Below, piece after piece: positions 1 to 8,192 of a stretch of DNA of 64,000 nt. This DNA is from JABDMH01 sp965223105 (GTDB taxonomy: Bacteria > Bacteroidota > Bacteroidia > Chitinophagales > Saprospiraceae), in assembly GCA_965223105.1 (NCBI GenBank), contig OZ244987.1, positions 2,728,001-2,792,000 on the forward strand, read 5' to 3'. The notes under the pieces are model-generated. The model made no database searches, was not told the origin of the DNA, and saw only the letters and a list, made by a program, of their open reading frames with translations. Position numbers and translations under genes: made by a program. The stretch's first letter is position 1; every line of letters begins with the position of its first letter.

Positions 1-1
1 T

Positions 2-457
2 TCGGGATCAAAATCCTGGGAAAATCTCGGTATCGATGAAAACGGATTGTTGAGTGTCGCTAAAATTGCAAATTTGACATTCACCTTCCCGGATGGGACC
101 TCTTCATCACTGAACTCAGAGCGAACAGTGACCAAGAGCACCCAATTCGTCAAATATCGTGACGCCGGTAAATGGAAGAAGAGAATCGTACGATTTAAAG
201 GTACTGTTGAGGTATCGGGATCAGCTACTGGCACCAACCGCGAAGGCATCTCATTTAGTGCAGTTATTATTGAACCGTTGGTAAAAAATCAGAATTGCCT
301 CTGGTTCGGATCTGGAATCGTAGAACTGACTAGAGATGACCAGACGAGAATCCTTGACTACGGTGATGGAGCTTGCAACAATGCCGCAATGGTAACCTTT
401 GATGATGGAACCTCCAAGGAAATTAATATAAAACCCTTTTGGAAAAGAGGTAAATAA
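2..457 (+). CDS. Hypothetical protein, C-terminal part (5' truncated by window edge)
   Basis: The frame is open from base 2 to the stop at 455-457, so the gene begins outside the window; the TTG at 47 is only an internal codon. The visible 151 residues are beta-rich and polar, with a C-terminal block LDYGDGACNNAAMVTFDDG followed by an Ile/Lys-rich end. A YGDGxCxN pattern close to the C terminus is common in uncharacterised secreted or lipoprotein families of Bacteroidota, which makes an exported protein likely, but the N terminus that would prove it is missing. No enzymatic motif is seen. It is followed by a hairpin (489-514) and converges on glnS. Confidence 0.6.
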   Translation, partial: SGSKSWENLGIDENGLLSVAKIANLTFTFPDGTSSSLNSERTVTKSTQFVKYRDAGKWKKRIVRFKGTVEVSGSATGTNREGISFSAVIIEPLVKNQNCLWFGSGIVELTRDDQTRILDYGDGACNNAAMVTFDDGTSKEINIKPFWKRGK

Positions 458-488
458 GGCAGTTGATCGCTTTATTAGGGTTTCAAAT

Positions 489-514
489 GGCCTCCAACTT
501 ACCGGTCGGAGGCC
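489..514 (+). terminator. Candidate hairpin terminator between convergent genes
   Basis: GGCCTCC (489-495) pairs with GGAGGCC (508-514) around a 12-base loop. It lies 32 bases after the stop of the upstream plus-strand gene and in the gap to the convergent glnS. No strong T run follows, so termination is inferred from position and stem only. Confidence 0.4.
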
Positions 515-597
515 TACTTCTGGATCAGGTATTAGCTACCTGAAAGCGAATTACACTTGTGAATCTTCTGCATACGTCGGTCCCAGGACTTGCTTAA

Positions 598-2265
598 TTA
601 TTTCTTTTGCTGCTTCCTTCTCCAAGAATCCCGGAGACCTACCGTTCGATTAAAAACCAAATGATGAGGTTTACTACTTTGATCCACAACAAAATATCCA
701 GTACGTAAGAACTGAAAATGTTGGCCGGGGTTTGATTCGAGTAGGTACGGTTCCAATTTGGCATTTTCAATCGTTTGCAGCGAATTGGGATTTATAAATT
801 CCATAAAGTCTCTCTCGGGATGGCTGAGAGGGTCTGGATCGGTAAACAGCTGCTCATAAAGACGTACTTTTCCCGGGACAGCATGTACCACAGAAACCCA
901 GTGTAAGGTGCCCCTAGCTTTAATGCCCGAAGTGTCTTCTCCACTCTTACTGTTTGGATAGTAGGTGCACTTAATCTCTACTACCTCGCCTTGATCATCT
1001 TTTATATAATCATGACAGTGAATTATATATGCACTTTTCAATCTCACCATTCGATCAGGACCTAAGCGAAAATATTTCTTTGGCGGATCTTCCATAAAAT
1101 CTTTCCGCTCTATCCACAATTCTCGACCGAATGGAAGAAATCGTTTCCCGGCGGAGGGATCCTCCGGGTTATTTTCGGTTTCCAGATCTTCAAATTTTCG
1201 TTCGGGATAATTTTCAATGACCAGCTTGACTGGATCAAGAACAGCCATCACCCGATTGGCGATATTATTCAAATCCTCTCGAATAAAAAACTCCAGAAGA
1301 GAAAGCTCAATCAAATTGTCTCTCTTAGCTATGCCAATGCGATCACAGAAATTACGCAATGCCTTGGCGGTATAGCCTCTACGTCTGAGCCCTGATATCG
1401 TGCTCATTCTGGGATCATCCCATCCGTCGACAACTCCATCCTCTACAAGCCGCAAAAGTCGTCTTTTACTTGTGATCATGTATTCAACCTGGAGACGGGC
1501 AAATTCAATCTGTCTGCTGGGGAAAATTCCCAGTTTTTCAATAAACCAATTATATAGTGGCCGGTGATTCTCAAATTCTAAAGTGCAGAGTGAGTAAGTT
1601 ATCTTTTCAATGGCATCGGATTGTCCATGAGCAAAATCATACATGGGGTAGATACACCATTCATCACCTGTACGATGGTGGTGAGCTCTCTTAATCCGAT
1701 ATAGTACAGGGTCACGAAAGTGCATATTAGGAGATGACATGTCAATCTTTGCACGGAGTACTTTACTACCGTCTGAGAATTTACCATCCTTCATCTTTTC
1801 CAGAAGATGGAGATTCTCTTCTACCGATCGATTCCTGTAGGGACTATCTATTCCCGGTTTGGTGGGCGTGCCTTTCATTTCACCTATCTCATCAGCAGTC
1901 GAATCATCTACATACGCCAGACCTTTCTTTACCAAGGTGATCGCGAAGTCATACAACTGAACAAAATAATCTGAGGCATAGTATTCCCGATCTTCCCAAT
2001 CATAGCCCAGCCACTTGATATCTTGCTTAATACTTTCGACATACTCAACATCCTCTGTCACCGGATTGGTATCATCGAACCGAAGGTTCACCTTACCCTT
2101 ATACTTCTCTGCCAAGCCAAAGTTGAGGCAAATGGACTTGGCATGACCGATATGCAGATATCCGTTTGGCTCCGGAGGGAATCTTGTATGTACTTTCCAG
2201 TCAGATTTATCTCTTAAGTCTCGCTCGATAATCTCTTCTATGAAGTTTAAAGACTTTTCTTCCAT
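598..2265 (-). CDS. glnS: Glutamine--tRNA ligase
   Basis: Class I aminoacyl-tRNA synthetase charging tRNA-Gln with glutamine. With the start at 2265 the protein has 555 residues, about the length of E. coli GlnRS (554). The HIGH signature is PEPNGYLHIGH at residues 31-41. The second signature is TSKRR, where GlnRS usually has MSKRK. The GWDDPRM and GLRRRGY blocks next to it are typical of GlnRS. The C-terminal half is the anticodon-binding beta-barrel region. An upstream ATG at 2352 would add 29 residues inside the end of argS that do not resemble the family, so 2265 is preferred. It lies 25 bases behind argS on the same strand, so the two are probably cotranscribed. Confidence 0.97.
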   Translation of the reverse strand: MEEKSLNFIEEIIERDLRDKSDWKVHTRFPPEPNGYLHIGHAKSICLNFGLAEKYKGKVNLRFDDTNPVTEDVEYVESIKQDIKWLGYDWEDREYYASDYFVQLYDFAITLVKKGLAYVDDSTADEIGEMKGTPTKPGIDSPYRNRSVEENLHLLEKMKDGKFSDGSKVLRAKIDMSSPNMHFRDPVLYRIKRAHHHRTGDEWCIYPMYDFAHGQSDAIEKITYSLCTLEFENHRPLYNWFIEKLGIFPSRQIEFARLQVEYMITSKRRLLRLVEDGVVDGWDDPRMSTISGLRRRGYTAKALRNFCDRIGIAKRDNLIELSLLEFFIREDLNNIANRVMAVLDPVKLVIENYPERKFEDLETENNPEDPSAGKRFLPFGRELWIERKDFMEDPPKKYFRLGPDRMVRLKSAYIIHCHDYIKDDQGEVVEIKCTYYPNSKSGEDTSGIKARGTLHWVSVVHAVPGKVRLYEQLFTDPDPLSHPERDFMEFINPNSLQTIENAKLEPYLLESNPGQHFQFLRTGYFVVDQSSKPHHLVFNRTVGLRDSWRRKQQKK

Positions 2266-2290
2266 AACCTTGTTGGTTTGTGATAAAAGA

Positions 2291-4129
2291 CTACATCTTT
2301 TCAGGCATGTGAATTCCCAACAGATCCATGCTATGCTGCAAGACCTTTGCAACGGCTTGGCTCATCTGCAATCGAAAATTGGTAGCTCCCGCTTCCTCGG
2401 CATGGAGTATGGGCTCCTCATGGTAAAAGCGGTGAAATGATTTGGCCAGATCATAAGCATAGTTTGCAACCAAAGATGGGTCATAATCAGCGGCGGCTCG
2501 TTTGACCACATTCCCGTAATGTAGCAACTGATTACTTAAGACCCTTTCCATTCTGCTTAACTGCATATATTGTGTTGCGGATCCGATTTCTTCAGCTTTC
2601 CGGAGAAGAGATTGAATCCTTACGTAGGCATTTTGCACATAAGGTCCAGTTTGCCCTTGCAAATCCACACTTGCCGCTGGGTCAAACAACATTCTCTTTT
2701 GTGGATTCACTTTGAGGATGAAGAATTTTAGTGCCCCCATTCCGATCTTATTGAAGATCGATTCTTGCTCGTCAATAGGAAGATGGCTGAGTTCTCCCTT
2801 TTCCTTGGCAATTGCCTGGGCCTTTTCAATGACTTCAACAATCAATTCATCGGCATCCACGATTGTACCTTCGCGTGTTTTCATCTTGCCTGAAGGCAAG
2901 TCGACCATTCCATATGAAAGGTGGTGCAGACCTTCGGCAAATGGTTGTTCAAGCAAGTCCAGAATTTGAAACAGGACCTTGAAATGATAATTCTGCTCAT
3001 CACCGACGACATACACCATTCTATCAATACCAAAATCTCGATATCTGAGTAAGGCCGTACCAATGTCTTGGGTCATATATACCGAAGTACCATCTGATCT
3101 CAAGAGAATCTTTTCATCCATTCCATGGCCAGTGAGGTCGACCCAGATAGAGCCATCTCCTTTCTTAACAAATTTGTTTTTTTCAACTCCCTGCAATACT
3201 TCTTTTTTACCCAATTGCCATGTCTCTGACTCATAATAGAGTTTGTCAAAAGAGACACCTAACTTATCGTAGGTCGCCTCAAAGCCATCATAGACCCACT
3301 GATTCATCATATTCCATAACTGCATGGTATCTTCATCTCCCTCTTCCCATAGTTGCAGCATCTTCCTTGCAGCTAAACCGAGCTCACTGTATTGATTAAA
3401 ATACTGATTCCTAAATTCCTTAAAAAAGGACAGTTTCCCCTGATCTTCTCTCGCCTTTTCCTCATAAATCAGTTTGGAAGTATCCGTAATTTGCCACAAT
3501 TTATACTCTTCGGCAAAGGCCTTCTCAAAGGCCACATAGTAGTGTCCAACGAAGTGATCACCCTTAGTTCCTGTCGATTCAGGTGTGGCTCCTTGGGCAA
3601 AACGCTGCCAAGCTACCATACTCTTACAAATTGCAATTCCACGATCGTTGATCACTTGGACTTTCACTACATCAAACCCGGCAGCCTTAAGTATTTTGGA
3701 ACAGGACCATCCCAACAATATGTTCCTAACATGTCCAAGATGTAAAGGTTTATTAGTGTTTGGAGAAGCAAATTCAATCATGACTTTCTCCCCATTTGAA
3801 GGATGGTTTCCAAAATTTGGATTCCTGCGAATATCCTCAACAAAGGACTTCCAGAATTGATTAGTTACGGTGAGATTCAAGAAGCCCTTGACCACATTAA
3901 ACGAAGAAATTTCGTCCATAGAGTTTATCAGATGTTCTCCGATCGCGTTACCAACATCTAATGGACTTTGTTGCAATAACTTGACGAGAGGAAAAACAAC
4001 AACGGTCAGATCTCCCTCAAACTCCTGACGTGTAGGTCCAATGGAAATCAACTCGGGGTTGATGGTCTTTGCGAAATTTCGATAAAGGTTGCCGAGAATT
4101 TTGGTCCGAATTTTTTCTATCAAATGCAT
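2291..4129 (-). CDS. argS: Arginine--tRNA ligase
   Basis: Class I synthetase charging tRNA-Arg. The 612-residue protein has an N-terminal additional domain (roughly residues 1-100, with the typical EFEGDLTVVVF segment). The signature SPNTNKPLHLGH follows at 122-133, with H130 and H133 as the HIGH histidines. The catalytic core contains the usual DGTSVYMTQD block, and the C-terminal helical DALR-type domain ends the protein. ArgRS often lacks a canonical KMSKS and none stands out here; GKMKTREG occupies the corresponding loop. The ATG at 4129 fits family N termini better than the one at 4159, which would prepend ten unrelated residues. The rsmD stop is 57 bases upstream and glnS follows after 25 bases. 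Confidence 0.97.
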   Translation of the reverse strand: MHLIEKIRTKILGNLYRNFAKTINPELISIGPTRQEFEGDLTVVVFPLVKLLQQSPLDVGNAIGEHLINSMDEISSFNVVKGFLNLTVTNQFWKSFVEDIRRNPNFGNHPSNGEKVMIEFASPNTNKPLHLGHVRNILLGWSCSKILKAAGFDVVKVQVINDRGIAICKSMVAWQRFAQGATPESTGTKGDHFVGHYYVAFEKAFAEEYKLWQITDTSKLIYEEKAREDQGKLSFFKEFRNQYFNQYSELGLAARKMLQLWEEGDEDTMQLWNMMNQWVYDGFEATYDKLGVSFDKLYYESETWQLGKKEVLQGVEKNKFVKKGDGSIWVDLTGHGMDEKILLRSDGTSVYMTQDIGTALLRYRDFGIDRMVYVVGDEQNYHFKVLFQILDLLEQPFAEGLHHLSYGMVDLPSGKMKTREGTIVDADELIVEVIEKAQAIAKEKGELSHLPIDEQESIFNKIGMGALKFFILKVNPQKRMLFDPAASVDLQGQTGPYVQNAYVRIQSLLRKAEEIGSATQYMQLSRMERVLSNQLLHYGNVVKRAAADYDPSLVANYAYDLAKSFHRFYHEEPILHAEEAGATNFRLQMSQAVAKVLQHSMDLLGIHMPEKM

Positions 4130-4186
4130 TATAAGGGAGTATTCAAGTCCGTGGGGCAAAAGTCTACAAAAGTAATAAGCTGTGAT

Positions 4187-4738
4187 TCAATTTTCGCCTT
4201 GACGCTCGAAAAAACTAAAATGTGTGTCACCGTATCGTCGAACCGATGTAAAGGCGAAATGAGAAGAAAAGTCAATTCCAGCATTGTGCTCTACCACCAG
4301 CAATCCATCTGGCAGTAACAGATCCGTATCTAGGATTCGCTCAGCAATCTCTGGCAGCCATTTCAAGGGATATGGAGGTCCTGCAAAAATGTAATTATAT
4401 TGTGTTTTTTCTTGCCTGATAAATCGAGCCACATCCTTACAGTCTATGGTAATCGAATCAGAAATTTGCATCTCCCGGGCAATTTGCCGCACAAAAAGGC
4501 AACAAGGCCGGAAGTTATCAACGTAAGTCACGTGAAGGCATCCTCTAGAAATTAATTCAAAGGTATGGTTGCCCGTACCTCCAAACAGATCCAAAGCCAC
4601 GATTGAAGAGAAATCAATTTGATTGGTCAAAATGTTAAATAGGCCTTCTTTTGCATAATCAGTTGTGGGCCTGGTTGGCCAGCTCTTTGCAGGAGGGTGG
4701 AATCTTCGGCCCCTAAACCTGCCACTAATTATCCGCAT
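4187..4738 (-). CDS. rsmD: 16S rRNA (guanine(966)-N(2))-methyltransferase RsmD, catalytic motif altered
   Basis: RsmD methylates N2 of G966 in 16S rRNA with SAM. The 183-residue frame begins MRIISGRFRGRRF, the family start. The SAM-binding motif I is DLFGGTGN near residues 50-57. The catalytic motif IV, normally D/N-PPY/F, reads GPPY at 120-123: the acidic or amide residue is glycine (codon GGA), preceded by the usual hydrophobic strand NYIFA. The start at 4738 lies inside the end of the DUF3822 gene (14-base overlap), the usual coupled arrangement in Bacteroidota. The ATG at 4783 would add 15 residues without family similarity. Whether the enzyme is active with GPPY cannot be told from sequence. 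Confidence 0.9.
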   Translation of the reverse strand: MRIISGRFRGRRFHPPAKSWPTRPTTDYAKEGLFNILTNQIDFSSIVALDLFGGTGNHTFELISRGCLHVTYVDNFRPCCLFVRQIAREMQISDSITIDCKDVARFIRQEKTQYNYIFAGPPYPLKWLPEIAERILDTDLLLPDGLLVVEHNAGIDFSSHFAFTSVRRYGDTHFSFFERQGEN

Positions 4739-5489
4739 GGTGAATGCAGTAAAACTCAAAAAGATCCATTGGATTCTTAACACTGAGAGGTAATCTCCAG
4801 CCGTTGCGCCACTCGATCAGATAGACATGAATGAAATATCGACCCAATTCTGCCTTGAGTTCCTCGACGAAGATTCGAGACCCTGTGAGCCGGACTTGAA
4901 CTTTGCGCGGGTTCATGCCCCTGTGCTTACAGACCAGCATGATGTAATACAGTCGATCTTTCCCCGTCACAGCCTGGTATTTATTAACCAAAGTCAGCTG
5001 ATGCTCCTCAAAAACCAAAATATATAGCTCGTGACCATGCACGATGGCAAAGAGAGTAGCATCCTCGGATACTTCTTTTTGGAGAAACGCGATCAGGGAC
5101 TCACTCAAATGTTGAACTTGACTGGTCGGATATAATGTTGAAAGGAGTTTCCGAATGGCCAACGGATACGTGTATACACACATTGAATCTTGTGTCGCGG
5201 CCGAAGCGACAACGTCATCTTTTTTCAGGCCTAAATGAACGAAGGTAAGATACTCATGCCATGATTTGGCAAGGTATAGTGGAGAAGGTACAAAGGTAAA
5301 AGTATCGTGATCCAGGGCAATTTTGACTTTCTCAAACCGGTTAGATCTAAGGTTATTGTTCTGTACGATGCTCAAAATCTCGACAGGATCAATGTGCTTA
5401 AATTGATGATGAGGCAACTTATACGGTACGGTTTCATAAACCGACACGATATTGGCCTGATCGATGATCATAAAAGAAAAACTGTCCAT
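4725..5489 (-). CDS. DUF3822 family protein
   Basis: A 254-residue protein of unknown function from a family restricted to Bacteroidota and regularly placed next to rsmD. It appears to have an ASKHA-like or duplicated alpha/beta fold: strands such as SFSFMIID and ATLFAIVHGHELYILVF alternate with helices. The start is uncertain. The ATG at 5489 is the only standard one compatible with full length. The frame upstream of it is open back to the stop of the preceding gene (5544-5546) and reads LSILLRM just before DSFSFMIID, which looks like part of the family's first strand, yet it contains no ATG, GTG or TTG. The start codon also lies in one arm of a perfect hairpin (5480-5509). It overlaps rsmD by 14 bases, so coupling is likely. 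Confidence 0.8.
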   Translation of the reverse strand: MDSFSFMIIDQANIVSVYETVPYKLPHHQFKHIDPVEILSIVQNNNLRSNRFEKVKIALDHDTFTFVPSPLYLAKSWHEYLTFVHLGLKKDDVVASAATQDSMCVYTYPLAIRKLLSTLYPTSQVQHLSESLIAFLQKEVSEDATLFAIVHGHELYILVFEEHQLTLVNKYQAVTGKDRLYYIMLVCKHRGMNPRKVQVRLTGSRIFVEELKAELGRYFIHVYLIEWRNGWRLPLSVKNPMDLFEFYCIHHADN

Positions 5490-5509
5490 CCTTAAAAGAA
5501 TGGACAGTT
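5480..5509 (-). terminator. Hairpin over the DUF3822 start, terminator or attenuator
   Basis: Read on the minus strand, AACTGTCCAT pairs perfectly with ATGGACAGTT over a ten-base loop that contains AAGG. The 3' arm is followed at once by a T-rich tract (TTTTTCTTTT). The shape is that of an intrinsic terminator for the membrane-protein gene ending at 5544. The 3' arm also contains the ATG of the DUF3822 gene, and the loop holds its only SD-like bases. It could end transcription, attenuate entry into the rsmD-argS-glnS run, or hide the start codon. Confidence 0.45.
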
Positions 5510-5543
5510 CATTGGGTATATGTCTTGCTTTCTCCAGAATCGA

Positions 5544-6131
5544 TTATCTTTCCCAGTTGCCTGCTAAATTTGGCTTGTTCATATCGCCAAACTTGATAAC
5601 ACTATTGGGATTATAAGAATTATCATACTTGGCAAATCTTGGATCGGCATACGGTCCCATAAAGTTTTTTCTTACAGTTCCCACCTCCACAACATTCACC
5701 AGTGTGCTTTGGTAGGTCAAGGTATCCGCCTTTATTTCAAAAGTGGCTCCAGCTCCATAGGGAACGTACTGTATTGAATCCAGATTGACACCCATTCTCT
5801 CCACAGTATCGATTGCTGGTATATAGGTCGTATCATAGGTGATTTCGCCTGTAAAGTCAGGGTCATCGGGATCACCAATCACTTTGATGTTCATAAACTG
5901 ACCGTCCATAAGCACTTGTTTGAGGGTGTCCCAATCACCAGCAAAAGAACCATTGGTAATGTCTCGGTAATATTCCTGCAATTTTCGAATCTCAATGAGT
6001 TTGTCGACGACGGCATTCTCTCTCTTATCCTTCTCTGCTTTGAATTTGATGGGCTCTCTAATACTATTCACCAGCAGAAAGGCCATTAAGGCAGCAAGGG
6101 CTACCAGCACCAGATTGATTATTAGTCTCAT
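5544..6131 (-). CDS. Conserved Bacteroidota protein with one N-terminal membrane helix
   Basis: A 195-residue protein that I do not recognise as a named family. Residues 4-22 form a single hydrophobic segment with only two arginine/lysine-type charges around it, followed by a charged helix (about 30-60, rich in K, E and R) and a beta-rich C-terminal part with several D-T-x-x motifs. It looks like a pilin- or GspG-like architecture (N-in helix, soluble C-terminal domain outside), but the conserved prepilin glycine and glutamate are not present, so this is only a topological comparison. It is the first gene of the minus-strand run, and a hairpin with a T tract follows its stop. Confidence 0.75.
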   Translation of the reverse strand: MRLIINLVLVALAALMAFLLVNSIREPIKFKAEKDKRENAVVDKLIEIRKLQEYYRDITNGSFAGDWDTLKQVLMDGQFMNIKVIGDPDDPDFTGEITYDTTYIPAIDTVERMGVNLDSIQYVPYGAGATFEIKADTLTYQSTLVNVVEVGTVRKNFMGPYADPRFAKYDNSYNPNSVIKFGDMNKPNLAGNWER

Positions 6132-6260
6132 AAAAGCTGATTCATGTCATGTTTGAATACAATAATAATATTTTTCGAGTAGATTTCTTAATAACGTAGC
6201 TTTGATCTACCCTTAACCATATAAGGATGCTAAGAAGCTGCAGATGGTTGTATATGAGGC

Positions 6261-6268
6261 TAACTTTG
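6261..6268 (+). promoter_or_regulatory. Putative promoter -7 box for tsaD
   Basis: TAACTTTG matches the Bacteroidota -7 consensus TAnnTTTG exactly and lies 21 bases before the GTG start of tsaD, which leaves a short leader. No clear TTTG box is seen about 20 bases upstream, so the call rests on the -7 element and position. Confidence 0.4.
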
Positions 6269-6289
6269 TAAGACTTAAACACATAAGAT

Positions 6290-7291
6290 GTGACGATTCA
6301 AATATTAGCGATAGAATCTTCATGCGATGATACGGCAGCCGCCATAATGAGAGATGGGGCTTTACTATCCAATATTACGGCCAGCCAAACAGATCATAAG
6401 GATTTTGGAGGTGTGGTACCAGAGCTTGCATCAAGGGCACACAGTGAGTATATATGGCCGGTGGTTCACAAGGCACTACAGGAAGCCAATGTTGACATTC
6501 AGAGCATTGATGCGATTGCCTGCACAAGAGGACCAGGTCTTATGGGCTCACTGCTGGTCGGATACACTTTTGCGAAAACACTCGCCATGGCTCTTGAAGT
6601 ACCATTTATTGGCGTGAATCACATGAAAGCGCATATCCTAGCGCATTTTATTGAAAGGCCGCACCCGATTTTTCCTTTCATCTGTCTCACTGTGTCAGGT
6701 GGTCATACCCAACTGGTCATTGTACGTGCCGTTGATGATATGGAGATCATTGGACAAACACTTGATGATGCCGCTGGAGAAGCCTTTGATAAAGCGGGTA
6801 AGCTGTTGGGACTTTCCTATCCGGCAGGTCCTGAAATCGACAAATTGGCGCAAAAAGGGAAACCAATTTTCGATCTGCCAGAACCGCAAGTGCCAGGCTA
6901 CAATTTTAGTTTTAGTGGTCTCAAGACCGCATTTCGATACTTTATTCGTGATAACATTGCCTTGAATCCTCATTTTGTCGGAGATCACCTACATGACCTA
7001 TGTAGCTCAATTCAAACAAAGATCATTGCCATCCTGATTACAAAATTAAAGTTAGCCGCCCAAGAAAACCACATTGATCAGGTGGCAATTGCAGGAGGTG
7101 TGTCCGCCAATAGTGGCCTCCGCAATGCACTCAAGAGAGCAGCAGAGATTTATGGCTGGCAAATTTATGTTCCAAAATTGCCCTATTGTACCGATAATGC
7201 AGCCATGGTAGCCATGGCAGCTCATTTCGCTTACTTGAAAGGTGAGTTTACAGACCTAGACTCAGTCGCGGATCCAAGGATGGCTTGGTGA
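6290..7291 (+). CDS. tsaD: tRNA N6-adenosine threonylcarbamoyltransferase
   Basis: TsaD transfers the threonylcarbamoyl group to A37 of ANN-decoding tRNAs, working with TsaB and TsaE. At 333 residues it has family length. Visible signatures are IESSCDDT near the N terminus, the metal-binding pair in HMKAH (H111 and H115), LTVSGGHTQL, the DDAAGEAFDK block and a C-terminal CTDNAAM segment that carries another metal/nucleotide ligand. The start is GTG at 6290; the ATG two bases earlier is immediately followed by a stop. It is transcribed divergently from the membrane protein gene and converges on the YcjF-like gene. Confidence 0.97.
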   Translation: MTIQILAIESSCDDTAAAIMRDGALLSNITASQTDHKDFGGVVPELASRAHSEYIWPVVHKALQEANVDIQSIDAIACTRGPGLMGSLLVGYTFAKTLAMALEVPFIGVNHMKAHILAHFIERPHPIFPFICLTVSGGHTQLVIVRAVDDMEIIGQTLDDAAGEAFDKAGKLLGLSYPAGPEIDKLAQKGKPIFDLPEPQVPGYNFSFSGLKTAFRYFIRDNIALNPHFVGDHLHDLCSSIQTKIIAILITKLKLAAQENHIDQVAIAGGVSANSGLRNALKRAAEIYGWQIYVPKLPYCTDNAAMVAMAAHFAYLKGEFTDLDSVADPRMAW

Positions 7292-7335
7292 GGACTCGAT
7301 GCAAAGGCAAGTTATGATACCTAAACTCACGATAC

Positions 7336-7947
7336 CTAACCATCCAGTAGTTTTTGCTTGAGGATATTAAATTCCTCATCAGTTAGCATCCCTTCCTTTC
7401 GCAGTTGAGCCAAGTCTTCAAGCCGCTGTAGTGCACCTTTATCAACCGGAACTTCATCTCTCGGCTCTTCGGCGCTGAATGCCTTGGCCTGATCGCGTTT
7501 GATCTCCCGGGCATATTTCTTCCCTTTCTCAAACATCTCGTTATACACCTTTTTCAATCTACTGGGATCGAAGTCAAGGAAGGTTCCTCCCGTTTCAAAA
7601 TGTTTCTTAAAGACCTCTCCCAGTGCGTACGTCGATGCACCTGAGAGGATAGCCAAAGTCACTCCACCTATAACCGACCCAACTCCTGGAATTAGCTTGA
7701 TCCCTCTAGCTCCCACCCTAGCCATAATCGAACCTGTAATTGAACTAATCACTGCCTTGCCTTCGGTCTCTTTGTAGTTTACCTCGTATAGATTGCACAA
7801 TTGCCTAACCATATCCAGCTGTATAGCACTGACTGCAAAAACATCAGCTATAGGTACGGGAATTAGACCCGCTCCCATAGACCACATCATGTGGTTTTTT
7901 ATGATCGCATTTGCCTCGGTTGTCTTTTCTTCAGTTGTATTCATCAT
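7336..7947 (-). CDS. YcjF/DUF697-like membrane-associated protein with C-terminal SHOCT domain
   Basis: A 203-residue protein in two parts. Residues about 13-110 resemble the DUF697/YcjF family: an N-terminal helix, the segment GAGLIPVPIADVFAVSAIQ, and a glycine-rich hydrophobic stretch (GARGIKLIPGVGSVIGGV) that probably inserts in or lies on the membrane. Residues about 175-203 match a SHOCT domain (short C-terminal, with LRKEGMLTDEEFNILKQKLL), a helical hairpin found at the ends of many membrane or oligomeric proteins. YcjF-like domains often accompany a GTPase domain in the same protein or next door; no GTPase is present here. A good promoter lies just upstream (7985-8014). The function is unknown. 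Confidence 0.75.
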   Translation of the reverse strand: MMNTTEEKTTEANAIIKNHMMWSMGAGLIPVPIADVFAVSAIQLDMVRQLCNLYEVNYKETEGKAVISSITGSIMARVGARGIKLIPGVGSVIGGVTLAILSGASTYALGEVFKKHFETGGTFLDFDPSRLKKVYNEMFEKGKKYAREIKRDQAKAFSAEEPRDEVPVDKGALQRLEDLAQLRKEGMLTDEEFNILKQKLLDG

Positions 7948-7984
7948 AAACTATATTGGTCTGCCTAACTAAGTTATTACCAAT

Positions 7985-8014
7985 CAAAAATACTTGTACT
8001 TTTTTTATATCAAA
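7985..8014 (-). promoter_or_regulatory. Putative Bacteroidota promoter for the YcjF-like gene
   Basis: On the minus strand TTTG (8014-8011) is followed after 18 bases by TATTTTTG (7992-7985), an exact TAnnTTTG box. The -7 box ends 38 bases before the ATG at 7947, giving a leader of about 30 bases. Confidence 0.5.
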
Positions 8015-8150
8015 AGACAGAATCAGTCGCCCAGGAATGCTTTACTGTTGGTAAAAAAGTATCCAGGTAGTACAATAATTCCATATATGAGGTGGTTTCA
8101 TGTAATTATAGCTGAGCAGCAAAGAACTATTTCTACGGGTTTTGAGTGTA

Positions 8151-8187
8151 AAGCTACCATTCAGCCTTGAATGGTAGCTTTCTTTTT
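8151..8187. terminator. Strong bidirectional-looking hairpin terminator
   Basis: AAGCTACCATTCA (8151-8163) and TGAATGGTAGCTT (8168-8180) form a perfect 13-base stem with a four-base loop. It lies 13 bases after the stop of the large A2M-like gene, for which it should be the minus-strand terminator. The better T tract (TTTCTTTTT) is on the plus-strand side, so it may also stop a plus-strand transcript. Confidence 0.7.
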
Positions 8188-8192
8188 AGAAC

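Noticed and set aside
1734..1940. Plus-strand open frames inside glnS and argS
   Set aside because: They run antisense to well-supported synthetase genes and resemble no protein family.
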